Notes under the pieces: generated by a model | What the model was told of the DNA's origin: nothing | Seen by the model: only the letters and a program-made list of their open reading frames with translations | Databases searched by the model: none | Shown here: positions 25,381-34,643 of the stretch, piece after piece | Layout: every line of letters begins with the position of its first letter | Position numbering within the stretch: the first letter of the stretch is position 1 | Assembly: GCF_032341175.1 (NCBI RefSeq) | Contig: NZ_CP135435.1 | Coordinates: 2,790,001 to 2,854,000, forward strand | Reading direction: 5' to 3' | Origin: Bacillus sp. DTU_2020_1000418_1_SI_GHA_SEK_038 | GTDB taxonomy: Bacteria; Bacillota; Bacilli; Bacillales; Cytobacillaceae | DNA length: 64,000 nt | Made by a program: the position numbers and the translations under genes

Positions 25381-26241
25381 ATGAAATTGAAAAATAGTTT
25401 TTTTATCTTGTTTGGAGCTGCTATCTTTTCTTTCGGCATCGTTCATTTTAATATGCAAAATAATTTATCAGAAGGCGGATTTACTGGAATTACCCTTCTT
25501 TTATATTTCCTATTTAAATGGGATCCTTCGTATACAAACTTATTGTTAAATATCCCGCTATTTTTTATAGGCTGGAAATTACTCGGAAAACAGTCATTCC
25601 TCTATACAATTCTCGGTACTGTCAGCGTATCAGTCTTTTTATGGATATTTCAGCGTAATCAAATACATATGCCCCTTAATGAAGACCTAACACTTGCTGC
25701 ATTATTTGCTGGTGTTTTTATCGGTATAGGCCTAGGGATAATATTCCGTTTTGGGGGAACAACTGGCGGAGTTGATATTATCGCAAGATTAGTGAACAAA
25801 TACGCAGGCATAAGCATGGGGAGAACAATGTTCATATTTGATGCTGCTGTCATTACACTATCATTAATTTTTTATTTATCCTATCAAGAGGCAATGTATA
25901 CACTTGTTGCAGTATTTGTCGGAGCAAGAGTAATTGATTTTATGCAGGAAGGCGCCTATTCCGCAAGAGGAGCAATGATTATTTCTGATTTAAATGATGA
26001 AATAGCCGAAAAGATTATGACAGAAATGGAACGTGGCGTGACTGTCCTTAGAGGATATGGATCCTTTACTAAAAAGGATCGGGAAGTTTTATACTGTGTA
26101 GTTGGAAAGAATGAGATAATCCGTTTAAAAAATGTTGTTAACTCTGTTGATCCCCATGCCTTTGTTTCGGTTACAGTTGTCCACGATGTGTTAGGGGAAG
26201 GCTTTACATTGGATGAAAATAAAAAGCCAATTGAACATTAA
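25381..26241 (+). CDS. ypjC: YitT family membrane protein (DUF161/DUF2179), YpjC
   Basis: A 286-residue protein with about five membrane helices in residues 5-175 (GGTTGGVDIIARL is the family signature). A cytoplasmic DUF2179 domain (about 205-275) follows, with ERGVTVLRGYGSFTKKDREVLYCVV. The family is widespread in Firmicutes with no proven substrate. It sits between the ypjB and ypjD regions as in B. subtilis. GGAGGA lies 6 bases before the ATG. Confidence 0.88.
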   Translation: MKLKNSFFILFGAAIFSFGIVHFNMQNNLSEGGFTGITLLLYFLFKWDPSYTNLLLNIPLFFIGWKLLGKQSFLYTILGTVSVSVFLWIFQRNQIHMPLNEDLTLAALFAGVFIGIGLGIIFRFGGTTGGVDIIARLVNKYAGISMGRTMFIFDAAVITLSLIFYLSYQEAMYTLVAVFVGARVIDFMQEGAYSARGAMIISDLNDEIAEKIMTEMERGVTVLRGYGSFTKKDREVLYCVVGKNEIIRLKNVVNSVDPHAFVSVTVVHDVLGEGFTLDENKKPIEH

Positions 26242-26249
26242 TACATAAC

Positions 26250-26273
26250 AAAACCAGCCAAATGGCTGGTTTT
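26250..26273. terminator. Shared terminator between convergent ypjC and zinc protease gene
   Basis: AACCAGCC / GGCTGGTT stem with a four-base loop, A run on one side and TTTTAG on the other. Confidence 0.75.
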
Positions 26274-26952
26274 AGTCTTGTCTTTGCATTCCAGTATAAA
26301 TAAGGATTAAGCGGAGTAATTCTAAGACGGCAACTGCAGCTGCTGCTACATAAGTAAGTGCTGCAGCATTTAGCACCTTTCTCGTTTCCCTTTCTTCATC
26401 GTTTCTGATGATGCCAAGTGATACGATTTGATCCATCGCACGGTTGGATGCATTAAATTCAACTGGAAGAGTGACAAGTTGGAAGACTACAGCTGACGCC
26501 ATAAAAATAATGCCAAGTAACACAAATCCGCTTAAACCTGCAAAGAAACCGATCATAATTAGGATCCAAGAAAAATTGGAACCGATATTTGCGACTGGAA
26601 CAAGCGTATGGCGGAAACGTAAAGGTGCGTATTCCTGCTGATCCTGTATGGCATGACCGACTTCATGGGCTGCAATTGCCGCAGCGGCTACGGAGTGACC
26701 ATGGAAATTTGCAGTTGACAGCCTTACTGTTTTAGAACGCGGATCATAATGGTCTGTTAAATGACCTCTTACTTCCTCAACACTTACATGGAATAATCCA
26801 TTCGAGTCCAGAATTCGTCTTGCAACCTCCGCACCTCTCATATGTGATGAGGCTGGGACTTTTGAAAATTTTGTATATGAGCCCTTCACTCTCATTTGCG
26901 CCCATAGCGGAATCAAAATAATGATAGCAAAGTATATAAGGTACCCACCCAT
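26272..26952 (-). CDS. Membrane zinc metallopeptidase, YugP-like
   Basis: A 226-residue integral membrane protease of the neutral zinc metallopeptidase type 2 family. An N-terminal membrane helix precedes the zinc motif HEVGH at 96-100. Two or three more helices (about 120-170 and 200-222) follow, with a probable third zinc ligand in the PVEFNASNRA region. Similar to B. subtilis YugP, which is encoded elsewhere there. Function in the cell is not established. Confidence 0.85.
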   Translation of the reverse strand: MGGYLIYFAIIILIPLWAQMRVKGSYTKFSKVPASSHMRGAEVARRILDSNGLFHVSVEEVRGHLTDHYDPRSKTVRLSTANFHGHSVAAAAIAAHEVGHAIQDQQEYAPLRFRHTLVPVANIGSNFSWILIMIGFFAGLSGFVLLGIIFMASAVVFQLVTLPVEFNASNRAMDQIVSLGIIRNDEERETRKVLNAAALTYVAAAAVAVLELLRLILIYTGMQRQD

Positions 26953-27075
26953 TGCTATCCCTCCTTATTCAGCTTTTCTCAGATGCAACATCTAATATGT
27001 TGGTAGAACAAATAAGCCCACTCCTCAAAATAAGTAAAGCTTATTATATTATTGTATTTTTGCTGAAAGATGGCG

Positions 27076-27870
27076 TCAATCTTTTTGCCTTCTGGAAAGG
27101 GATTTCTCCTTTTCCTTATCTCCCTTATATTTTCTCCAGCCAACGTAGGATAATGTAAGAATAATGATGCTTCCTGTTGAAATGATCACCCACCATAAGG
27201 AAGGATCTGCTTCGTCTTCAGTCATTTCATCAAATAATAGCTGTAAATCTGCCTCTAATGCTTCGAGCTCCATTTGGCTGGCTGATTCCGTTAATACTTG
27301 AGGACGATATTTATCAATAAAATCGATTTTTGCATCTAATCTTTGTATCTGTTCTCTATCCACATTGATTTTTATACTGGGATAAATCATGTCATACAAT
27401 GATAAAAATGAATTCAATGTACTATGAAATTGCTGTTTATCACCAGTGTAAGCAGCTTCCTTTACCTCTGAAAAAACAGTCATAATGGGTGATTCCATTT
27501 CAGTCCATAACGGTTGATATGGTGAAGTAATAGCATCCATAACAAGCCTGAACTTCGTTACGCGGTTAATTTTCTCATCATGATTCATTGTAGCGTTGGC
27601 AGTAGCCTGTACAGCCTCATCATGAGAAATCGTTAAGATCCTCAACTCATCCGCAGTAAATGAGATTTCTTTTCCCGTTACTGAAACAAATTGTTCTGAG
27701 AAATAATCTAGAAGCTTTTTGGCATCTTCATACCGATGAAGCTTAACCATCTGCAATGCTTCATCCGATAATTGATCCAATCTATCTACAGGTGAGGTTT
27801 CGTTTGCGATAACTGATATAGGCAATAATAGAAAACATATAATGACTGTAACAATAAACCTAGCTTTCAT
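27076..27870 (-). CDS. ypjB: Sporulation protein YpjB
   Basis: A 264-residue protein with a cleavable-looking signal (1-22), a long helical extracytoplasmic domain, and a C-terminal membrane helix (about 228-246) with a basic tail. This matches the Spore_YpjB family of endospore formers. The mechanism is unknown. Strong GAGGGGGG site before the ATG. 62 bp downstream of ypjA. Confidence 0.85.
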   Translation of the reverse strand: MKARFIVTVIICFLLLPISVIANETSPVDRLDQLSDEALQMVKLHRYEDAKKLLDYFSEQFVSVTGKEISFTADELRILTISHDEAVQATANATMNHDEKINRVTKFRLVMDAITSPYQPLWTEMESPIMTVFSEVKEAAYTGDKQQFHSTLNSFLSLYDMIYPSIKINVDREQIQRLDAKIDFIDKYRPQVLTESASQMELEALEADLQLLFDEMTEDEADPSLWWVIISTGSIIILTLSYVGWRKYKGDKEKEKSLSRRQKD

Positions 27871-27931
27871 TCTTGTCCCCCCTCAAATTACTATTAAATA
27901 TCTATGAGAGATGGGACAAGGTTATACCTAT

Positions 27932-28531
27932 TCAATAAGAATTCAATTTTAAGGTAAATCGATTTTTTCTTAATGTAAAAAAAGCAGTAACGCCTATAGA
28001 GAACAAGCTCAGCCAAAATGTAAAATAACCAATTTGTGGCGTATATAAGTCTAAAATAGGGTAACGAGGAAGCATAAAAAACACATAATCTATTACATCA
28101 TTATGTAATGTCCAAATACTTGTAACAACTAAATGCCAAATTTTAATACGATAAAATGGAGCATACAGCACACCTTGAACAGCCATGGCACCATGAGAAA
28201 GTATTAGCATGAGGGCAACTAAATCCAATTCTCCTGTTACATTAAAAACTAGCAAATTCATCACTACAGCCCATACTCCATATTTAATGAGTGTTACAAT
28301 AGCCAATGCTTCAAAAAGGGGCCAGTTTTTCCCAAGCAAAAAGGCAATCAATACGAAAACAAAAAACAAACTAGCTGTTGGACTGTCTGGAACAAAAGGC
28401 AAGAAAATGGGCGGTGTCTCAACGAGTTGCCACTTATACCAAATATACCCGTAAATGGTCCCTGCTATATTCACGATTAATAACAGCCATAGTACGGCTC
28501 GGTGAGCAAGGATAGGATAAATCCACTTCAT
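27932..28531 (-). CDS. ypjA: YpjA membrane protein (DUF1405)
   Basis: A 199-residue protein with about six membrane segments, DUF1405 family. It lies downstream of the qcr operon as in B. subtilis, but a strong terminator separates the two here. Motifs PDSPTASLFF, SHGAMAVQGVLYAP and LHNDVIDYVFFMLPRYP are typical. No established function; the family is limited to Bacilli and some archaea. Confidence 0.85.
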   Translation of the reverse strand: MKWIYPILAHRAVLWLLLIVNIAGTIYGYIWYKWQLVETPPIFLPFVPDSPTASLFFVFVLIAFLLGKNWPLFEALAIVTLIKYGVWAVVMNLLVFNVTGELDLVALMLILSHGAMAVQGVLYAPFYRIKIWHLVVTSIWTLHNDVIDYVFFMLPRYPILDLYTPQIGYFTFWLSLFSIGVTAFFTLRKNRFTLKLNSY

Positions 28532-28628
28532 GAAGATCCTCTTTTCTATTTTAATTATCTATATTGATTATTTTACCATAGAGATTTTATTATAGCCGGC
28601 TAGAAAGTTTTTTTATGCTTTTGAGCAT

Positions 28629-28666
28629 AAAAAAAAAGCTGACGCGAAATCGTCAGCTTTTTTTAT
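28629..28666 (-). terminator. Terminator of the qcrABC operon
   Basis: AAGCTGACG / CGTCAGCTT stem with T9 following on the minus strand. Confidence 0.9.
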
Positions 28667-29434
28667 TTATTTACTTGTTAAACCTGAAATATATTCAGCA
28701 AGTACTTGTAATTCTTCATCCGTACCTTTGAACATACCAGGAGGCATGCTGCCAACACCATTTTTCGCAATCTCTGAAACTTCTTCTGGAGTTAATCCAG
28801 TGTCGATAAGAGCAGGTGAACCTGCACCACCGGTAAGTTCAGCTCCGTGACATGACAAGCAATTGTTTGATTCCAGAAGTTTATAGCCTTCTGCTTCAGT
28901 ATCAATATCAACTTCTGCTACGATTTTCCCTTGGTTTGCAGCAGCTTCCCAGTCATGATAAGCTACAGACTGCCAAGTTAGGAATGTAATACCTGCAATA
29001 GCTAAAAGCATAAATCCAGTTGCTAATGGTCGTTTAGATGGTCTGCGTTCAGGACCACGGTCAATAAATGGTGCTAACAGTAAAGCCCCAAATGCTAGAC
29101 CTGGAATAATAAACGCACCTACTGCATTGTATGGTCCAGATGCATAAGTATACTTAAGCAATTGGTATAAGAATAAGAAATACCAGTCTGGAAGCGGAAT
29201 ATAAGCTGTATCACTCGGATCAGCTATTTTTTCTAACGGTGGTTCATGTGCAATTGTTAAACATAAAAATCCGATTAAGAAAACAGCACCAACCATCCAT
29301 TCCTTTAATAGGAAGTTCGGCCAGAACGCCTCTGTTTTTCCAGGGTATTCCGAGTAATCTTTCGGAATATTCGGTTTACGTTCAGCAGGAACACGAGAGT
29401 CACCTACGAATTTCATACCTTTACCACGATGCAT
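28667..29434 (-). CDS. qcrC: Menaquinol:cytochrome c reductase, cytochrome b/c subunit
   Basis: A 255-residue fusion of the subunit IV part of cytochrome b (three membrane helices, PDWYF motif near 82-86) with a C-terminal cytochrome c domain. Haem c is attached at CLSCH (192-196), and SMPPGMF supplies the axial Met. Part of the bacilli-type bc complex that passes electrons from menaquinol to cytochrome c. GGAGGGGG before the ATG; 44 bp after qcrB. Confidence 0.96.
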   Translation of the reverse strand: MHRGKGMKFVGDSRVPAERKPNIPKDYSEYPGKTEAFWPNFLLKEWMVGAVFLIGFLCLTIAHEPPLEKIADPSDTAYIPLPDWYFLFLYQLLKYTYASGPYNAVGAFIIPGLAFGALLLAPFIDRGPERRPSKRPLATGFMLLAIAGITFLTWQSVAYHDWEAAANQGKIVAEVDIDTEAEGYKLLESNNCLSCHGAELTGGAGSPALIDTGLTPEEVSEIAKNGVGSMPPGMFKGTDEELQVLAEYISGLTSK

Positions 29435-29478
29435 TGGGCGATTCCCCCTCCTTTTTCAAAATTATCGTAATCGTATTT

Positions 29479-30153
29479 TTACAATGGACCTGAAATACCT
29501 TGTTTACGAATCATTACAAAGTGTGCTGCCATTAACCCGAATAAGGCTGCAGGCAAGAAGAATACGTGAATCGCGAAGAAGCGGGTAATCGTTTGAGCAC
29601 CGACAATTTCCGGATCTCCTGCAATTAGCGTTTTTAATTGCATACCAATAAGTGGAGTTGATTCAATAATTTGCATTGTAACTTTTGTTGCAAATAATGC
29701 TTTCATATCCCAAGGCAATAAATAGCCAGTTAATCCAAGTGCTAGCATAACGAAGAAAATAAGTACTCCAACAACCCAGTTTAACTCACGCGGCTTCTTA
29801 TAAGCACCTTGGAAGAAAACACGAAGCGTATGTAAGAACATCATTACAATGACTAGGCTTGCTCCCCAGTGATGCATTCCACGGACAATTTGTCCAAAAG
29901 CAACATGGTTTTGCAAGTAATATACAGATTCCCATGCATTTTTGATATCTGGAACATAATACATCGTTAAGAACATTCCAGACAAGATTTGGATAACAGT
30001 AACGAAGAACGTTAAACCGCCAAAGCAGTAAACGAATGCAGAAAAATGGTGTGCCGGGTTTACGTGCTCAGGCACTTCATGGTCCGCGATGTCGCGCCAT
30101 AAAGGCGTAATATCTAAACGTTCATCTACCCAATCATAAATTTTGTTTAACAA
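29479..30153 (-). CDS. qcrB: Menaquinol:cytochrome c reductase, cytochrome b subunit
   Basis: A 224-residue membrane protein with four helices and the paired haem-b histidines in HVAFGQIVRGMHHWGAS, LHTLRVF and related segments. Starts with TTG at 30153, after AAAGGGGGCG. It carries the N-terminal half of a mitochondrial-type cytochrome b; qcrC supplies the rest. Lies 3 bp after qcrA. Confidence 0.96.
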   Translation of the reverse strand: MLNKIYDWVDERLDITPLWRDIADHEVPEHVNPAHHFSAFVYCFGGLTFFVTVIQILSGMFLTMYYVPDIKNAWESVYYLQNHVAFGQIVRGMHHWGASLVIVMMFLHTLRVFFQGAYKKPRELNWVVGVLIFFVMLALGLTGYLLPWDMKALFATKVTMQIIESTPLIGMQLKTLIAGDPEIVGAQTITRFFAIHVFFLPAALFGLMAAHFVMIRKQGISGPL

Positions 30154-30156
30154 TGA

Positions 30157-30663
30157 TTACGCCCCCTTTTTCGGCTCAGCTTTTCCTAAGTATAGGAAAC
30201 CGTCTTTTTCAATGTAAGGATATACGTCAAGCGATGCAAATGGCGGAGTTCCAGGAACGTTCGTACCATCCTTTGTATAAAGACCGCCATGACATGGACA
30301 GTAGAAATGATTCGGATTAGACTTGTCAGTATCCCAGTCAACTACACACCCCAAATGTTTACATACAGGCGATAAAGCAACAATTTCATCTTTTTCGTCT
30401 TTGTAAACCCATGCTGTACCAGATACGTCTGAAGTATACCAAGCATCCTGCTGTTCAAATGTAAAGTCAACCCGAGTTGGAACCTCGGTAATTTCAGCAA
30501 CTTTTTGTTTAGTTGGAATGAAATCACTTTCAGCTTTCGCTTGCAATACTGGGTCAATCGCAAAACGAACCATAGGCATTAACATACCTGCAGCCATGAA
30601 ACCGCCTACACCAGTTAGAGTATAACTAAGGAATTGACGTCTAGATACACGATTTTTGCTCAT
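30157..30663 (-). CDS. qcrA: Menaquinol:cytochrome c reductase, Rieske iron-sulfur subunit
   Basis: A 168-residue protein with a twin-arginine-like N-terminus (SRRQFLSYT) and membrane anchor (about 12-34). The [2Fe-2S] Rieske site is CKHLGC (101-106) and CPCHGG (122-127). First gene of qcrABC. A sigma-A-like promoter lies about 75-100 bp upstream. Confidence 0.96.
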   Translation of the reverse strand: MSKNRVSRRQFLSYTLTGVGGFMAAGMLMPMVRFAIDPVLQAKAESDFIPTKQKVAEITEVPTRVDFTFEQQDAWYTSDVSGTAWVYKDEKDEIVALSPVCKHLGCVVDWDTDKSNPNHFYCPCHGGLYTKDGTNVPGTPPFASLDVYPYIEKDGFLYLGKAEPKKGA

Positions 30664-30736
30664 ACTTTTCCCCCCTCTATTATGAAGTTAAGTCCAACGG
30701 ACATAGTTCAACACAATATAAAACTAGGACATAATC

Positions 30737-30765
30737 ATGATATATCAATCTCCATTGAAGGTCAA
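30737..30765 (-). promoter_or_regulatory. Candidate sigma-A promoter of qcrABC
   Basis: TTGACC, 17-base spacer, TATCAT on the minus strand, five of six matches in both boxes, 74 bp upstream of the qcrA start codon. Confidence 0.65.
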
Positions 30766-30936
30766 TATAATCCTTTGGTAAAAACATGTAGACTCTGTGA
30801 CATATTCTAATTATTTTAAATTTAATTACATATTTTATATAAATAAGAGCATAATTATTAACCAAAATTCCCCTACTCATTCAGACATTCCTTGATTATT
30901 AATTACATTCAATTGAATATTTACATATTCCTAGGA

Positions 30937-31401
30937 TTATTCAGCGTTTTGCCATTTTTGCATAAACAGATTTAATAGCTGTTTTACTTGATCCTCAAGT
31001 ATTGTATTTCGATTCCGCTCATCCATATGCTCAAGTGGAATCGATGGCAGCCAAATTAAACTTCCATCGAGTTGATCTTCCATTGACTTCCAGCTGCTGT
31101 CAGAGGTGACATGAAAAACATGCTTAAAACCATTAGCAAACAATTCATTCTCCCAAAACTTTATATCTCCACTAAGCTTGTCCGCTGATGCTGATTTAAG
31201 ATAAGAATATCCTGGCAGCATCATAACCCTGCCCCTAAACTGTCTTTCTAGCTGAACACTAAGTAAAGAAATAAACTCACTCATCGAAGCTGATTGTTTC
31301 ATATCATTGCCGAGGGAGACAGGAAGCAACGGGATTACTGCCGTATCCACATACTCCTTTGACTGAAGAAACTTATCAATATCCTGGGAAATCCACTTCA
31401 T
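30937..31401 (-). CDS. ypiF: YpiF family protein (DUF2487)
   Basis: A 154-residue soluble protein of the DUF2487 family, found upstream of qcrA in Bacillus. MKWISQDIDKF at the start, AVIPLLPVSLG and LIWLPSIPLEHM are family-like blocks. ATG at 31401 is used since GGAGTGA lies 5 bases before it; a GTG three codons upstream overlaps that site. Function unknown. A large structured repeat separates it from ypiB. Confidence 0.8.
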   Translation of the reverse strand: MKWISQDIDKFLQSKEYVDTAVIPLLPVSLGNDMKQSASMSEFISLLSVQLERQFRGRVMMLPGYSYLKSASADKLSGDIKFWENELFANGFKHVFHVTSDSSWKSMEDQLDGSLIWLPSIPLEHMDERNRNTILEDQVKQLLNLFMQKWQNAE

Positions 31402-31469
31402 CCAACTCACTCCATATTTCTAATTTTTCCTATTTATCTTATCACTAATACGAATATTCGACAAAAGTT

Positions 31470-31701
31470 AAAAGCGGAAGCGCCTTGACCACCCCCGACA
31501 AGCACAAGCCCAGCCTCCCGGAAAGGTTGAACTTTACCTTTCTGGGAGGCTGGGCTTGTGACCTCGAGGTCGACAAAAACGCGACGTCCTCCCAAAAGCT
31601 CACTTTTGGTCGTACGATGTATTGCTGACGAAGCGTTCCTTGTCCTGTCGCATTGTCGACACTAGTACGTCCTGTACATCGGGGGTAGGCGCTAGAGCTA
31701 G
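31470..31701 (+). repeat. Structured intergenic repeat, copy B (extended form)
   Basis: About 232 bp between ypiB and ypiF. Core arms are AGCGCC / GGCGCT and CCCAGCCTCCC / GGGAGGCTGGG. An extra module at 31569-31680 splits the CTCGAGG-GGG signature. It has GTCGAC ends pairing with each other and an inner CCAAAAG / CTTTTGG hairpin. Confidence 0.88.
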
Positions 31702-31733
31702 AAAAAATAAAAGCCTGCTAATCATAGCAAGCA
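31702..31733 (-). terminator. Terminator of ypiA-ypiB
   Basis: GCTTGC / GCAGGC stem (one G-T pair) followed on the minus strand by TTTTATTTTTT, just after the ypiB stop codon. Confidence 0.65.
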
Positions 31734-31737
31734 ATCA

Positions 31738-32280
31738 TTAAGGCTTTAATTTTCTTAGTTCTTCAGTTAATTGGATGAAAGCTGATTCGTCTTGATTATC
31801 CAAAGCCTCATCAATTTTTTTAAGAAGGCTCTCTCTTTGGAATTTCTTTATGCTGTCGCAAAGGAACTTTTCAGCAACCATTTTATCCTTTTCACTAATT
31901 TCCATTTTATTCGGTAAAAATGGATTCTCCTCCAAAACAGCCGCATATTGATGGGCTTTATTGGATGCGTGAAAATTTAACTGGATAAAGATATCCTCCT
32001 CACGATTAAGCCGTATGTCGTGAAAAGATTTCTCTGCATCAGTCGTCATGACATTTTCCTTGTAGAATCGAAACGGGACTTCGTCAACACAATGAGTTGA
32101 CATGATTAATCCTTTCGGACAATACTGTGCATGCTCAACAAAATGAACTTTTTCCATTAACTGATCGTGGCTCATTAAATAGTTAAGAATCCATACACAT
32201 TCCCGTCTCTTTAATTGATAATGGTTTAGAAACCAGCGAATAAAATCTTTTTTCTCGTTGACAGATACAGGGGCTGACAT
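31738..32280 (-). CDS. ypiB: YpiB, UPF0302 protein with C-terminal IDEAL domain
   Basis: A 180-residue protein. The N-terminal UPF0302 domain (about 1-110) includes [25 protein letters not shown] residues in two helices, and an IDEAL motif near the C-terminus ends in [21 protein letters not shown]-domain proteins are short Firmicute regulators or adaptors without defined activity for YpiB. Follows ypiA by 52 bp with an AGGAGGG site. Confidence 0.87.
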   Translation of the reverse strand: MSAPVSVNEKKDFIRWFLNHYQLKRRECVWILNYLMSHDQLMEKVHFVEHAQYCPKGLIMSTHCVDEVPFRFYKENVMTTDAEKSFHDIRLNREEDIFIQLNFHASNKAHQYAAVLEENPFLPNKMEISEKDKMVAEKFLCDSIKKFQRESLLKKIDEALDNQDESAFIQLTEELRKLKP

Positions 32281-32332
32281 ATTCGATTCCCTCCTCTGCT
32301 ATTACAAAATTAATAAGCCTATTTCATTTTAA

Positions 32333-33592
32333 TCATTGTTCCAAAAGTCTTTGTAATATTTCCTGATATTCAATGATGCCTGGTTCAATTTTCACTAATT
32401 TACTAAAAACTTCGGCAGCCTCAGTGCTTTTTCCTTCCTCAATTAAAAAATTTCCGTAATCTATTAGAAAATCCGGCTCTTCCTTAAAGAAAGTATATGC
32501 ACGATTGTATTTGTTTAATGCCAATGAATATTCTTCAAGCTGGTGATGGGCTAAGGCTGAATCCCAAATAAGTTGCGGCTCCTCTTCCTCAAAATCACTT
32601 AACAATTCCGTAATTTCCAAAACATCCTTATATCTTTCCTGCCTTAGAAAAAACTTTGTTAAACTGGCCCCTGCTTCAATATATTCTGGGTCAAGTGCAA
32701 GCGCCTCTCTTAATAAATTTTCCGCTTCCTGTTCCTTGCCTACCTTTAGCGCAAGTTTACCGCCATATAAATAAAGCTCTTTATTATATTCGTCATATTG
32801 AATTCCCATCTTAATCGCATTAAAGCTGTTTTCTAATTCCTCTTCACGCTCGTAAGCCTTGGAAAGATTGATATATAATGAATGATATTCGGGATCAAGC
32901 TCCTTTAATTCATTAAACTTTTCGATTGCTGTTCTATTATATCCTGCCTGCAATGCTGTAAATGCATAGCTAAACAGCGTATTAATTTCAAGTTTATCCT
33001 CCATTGCTTTTTCATAGTATGGCAAAGCCTCCTCGAATGCTCCTCCCACGCTGAGAACCTCAGCCAGCCTTTGATTAACATTCACGCCCGCGATGATTTC
33101 ATCCGTTTTAAGGACTTGTCCATAGATTTTCGCAGCCTCGAGAAACCTGCCTTGTTCTGCGTAAAGCTCTCCAAGTGCAAAATCAACAATAACCTCTTTA
33201 GGTAAGATCTTTTTTGCTTTTAACAGCTTTTGTTCACTCACCTCATATAAACCTTCCATTTGATAAAGGTCTGCAAGCAGCAATAACGATTGCGGGAAAC
33301 TTGGATCTTCCTCTTGTACTTTTTCAAGAACAAGGATTGCTTCATCCTCTTCCCCGAGGTCAATATGGGTTTCTGCTAAAAGGACAAGCAGTTCTCCCTC
33401 TTCCGGATAAGATTCAAGCAGTCTTTCAAATAGTTTTTTTGCTTCTTCCAGAAATCCGTAGTGCAGCAATTCCTCACCTAGAACAAATCTTTCTTCATGT
33501 GACCCATTTAATAAAATGCTTTGATAATGGATCAATGCTTCTTCATGTTGACCGCTTTCAAGCAACTTAATAATCTCACTAATTTTTTCCAT
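32333..33592 (-). CDS. ypiA: Tetratricopeptide repeat protein YpiA
   Basis: A 419-residue soluble protein made almost entirely of about ten tetratricopeptide-type helical pairs (recurring A-x-x-x-Y/L-x-x-A-L spacing, acidic overall). It presumably scaffolds protein contacts. The ATG at 33592 follows AAAGGA 8 bases upstream; a longer reading lacks a site. Upstream of ypiB and downstream of the aromatic operon, as in B. subtilis. Confidence 0.85.
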   Translation of the reverse strand: MEKISEIIKLLESGQHEEALIHYQSILLNGSHEERFVLGEELLHYGFLEEAKKLFERLLESYPEEGELLVLLAETHIDLGEEDEAILVLEKVQEEDPSFPQSLLLLADLYQMEGLYEVSEQKLLKAKKILPKEVIVDFALGELYAEQGRFLEAAKIYGQVLKTDEIIAGVNVNQRLAEVLSVGGAFEEALPYYEKAMEDKLEINTLFSYAFTALQAGYNRTAIEKFNELKELDPEYHSLYINLSKAYEREEELENSFNAIKMGIQYDEYNKELYLYGGKLALKVGKEQEAENLLREALALDPEYIEAGASLTKFFLRQERYKDVLEITELLSDFEEEEPQLIWDSALAHHQLEEYSLALNKYNRAYTFFKEEPDFLIDYGNFLIEEGKSTEAAEVFSKLVKIEPGIIEYQEILQRLLEQ

Positions 33593-33611
33593 ATCTAAAT
33601 TCCTTTCATGT

Positions 33612-34505
33612 CTAAACGTCAATCCTAAAAAAAGATGGTGTCTTTATTTTAACATGCTTGCCATATCCTGGCCTAAAAACTACATTACTGCCGGAACGGA
33701 CCACATCTCCATTTTGAACTGTAATAACTAACTTTTCTCTATGATAATGAAACAATTGCGATTCTTCAATTTTTCGGATTTCTCTGCTTTTCAAATAAAA
33801 ATTATAAGACAATTCACACCCTTGGTAAATGCCTCCCTTGAACGGATATATCCCAATCTTAGATAGAATGGCTTTTGGAATTGGCTGATCTTCTGTTAAT
33901 TCATCTTCCACAAACGGTATCTTCTCTTCATTCATGAGCCTATTCCATTCATTTGCATCCTGTTTATTGGCATTCATAAATATGGGTATTAGGGGGCTGT
34001 TATATGGAAACATAGCCTCCCGAAGCCATCCCCATGGCAAATCGTACAGCTCGTCCATTTGATATATATCCACAAAAATAGCAGGAACTTTTTCTTGCTT
34101 GCATTTTCTTAAAAAGGATTGGGTTAATAAACGGATAGGAACCCGAACACCTATAATATAATCAATGGGGCTATTTAGCAGCTGAACTTTCAAACGGTTT
34201 ATCGCGTTTGATAACTCATATTCATACTTTATAGTTGCCATTGTTAAGAAAGCTGTGCAACCCTTTAAGATAAATTCTTCAATATAATATTTTTTCATCT
34301 CTAGAAAAGGCTTATCAAACGGAAAATCTTTTTTATACAGGATAGAAGTGGGGGTCATAATAAATGGTTCTGCATTCATTTTTGTATACTTATACCTTTT
34401 AAAGTCCTGTTTAATTGACAAAATAGATCCGTTATCAATTAGAAGTGAGGCTTTTGTTAACTTCTGGTCCCTTAGGATATTGGCGTATTCAATGATATAT
34501 GTCAT
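33612..34505 (-). CDS. Conserved-looking protein of unknown function between aroA and ypiA
   Basis: A 297-residue cytosolic protein that I do not recognise; B. subtilis has no gene here. The first 55 residues (MTYIIEYANILRDQKLT, SLLIDNGSILSI) and the C-terminal beta strands (LVITVQNGDVVRSGSNVV) resemble the small beta domain of amidohydrolases. The usual metal ligands (H-x-H after strand 1) are absent, so it is probably not an active hydrolase. AAGGGTGG precedes the ATG. 20 bp upstream of ypiA, likely cotranscribed with it. Confidence 0.7.
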   Translation of the reverse strand: MTYIIEYANILRDQKLTKASLLIDNGSILSIKQDFKRYKYTKMNAEPFIMTPTSILYKKDFPFDKPFLEMKKYYIEEFILKGCTAFLTMATIKYEYELSNAINRLKVQLLNSPIDYIIGVRVPIRLLTQSFLRKCKQEKVPAIFVDIYQMDELYDLPWGWLREAMFPYNSPLIPIFMNANKQDANEWNRLMNEEKIPFVEDELTEDQPIPKAILSKIGIYPFKGGIYQGCELSYNFYLKSREIRKIEESQLFHYHREKLVITVQNGDVVRSGSNVVFRPGYGKHVKIKTPSFFRIDV

Positions 34506-34600
34506 AAAACCACCCTTTTTACGGTCTTATGACAAGCTATGAAAAATATTTTTATTTATGATTATTTATTAAGAAGTTATTATCAATTTAATATATGTAA

Positions 34601-34631
34601 CAAAACAAAAAGAGGCTGATAGGCAGCCTCC
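34601..34631 (-). terminator. Terminator of the aromatic operon
   Basis: GAGGCTG / CAGCCTC stem followed on the minus strand by TTTTTGTTTTG, just after aroA. Confidence 0.8.
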
Positions 34632-34643
34632 TATAAATATAGG

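Noticed and set aside
30680..30880. 66-codon minus-strand frame upstream of qcrA
   Set aside because: Covers the probable qcr promoter, has no ribosome binding site and no recognisable product.
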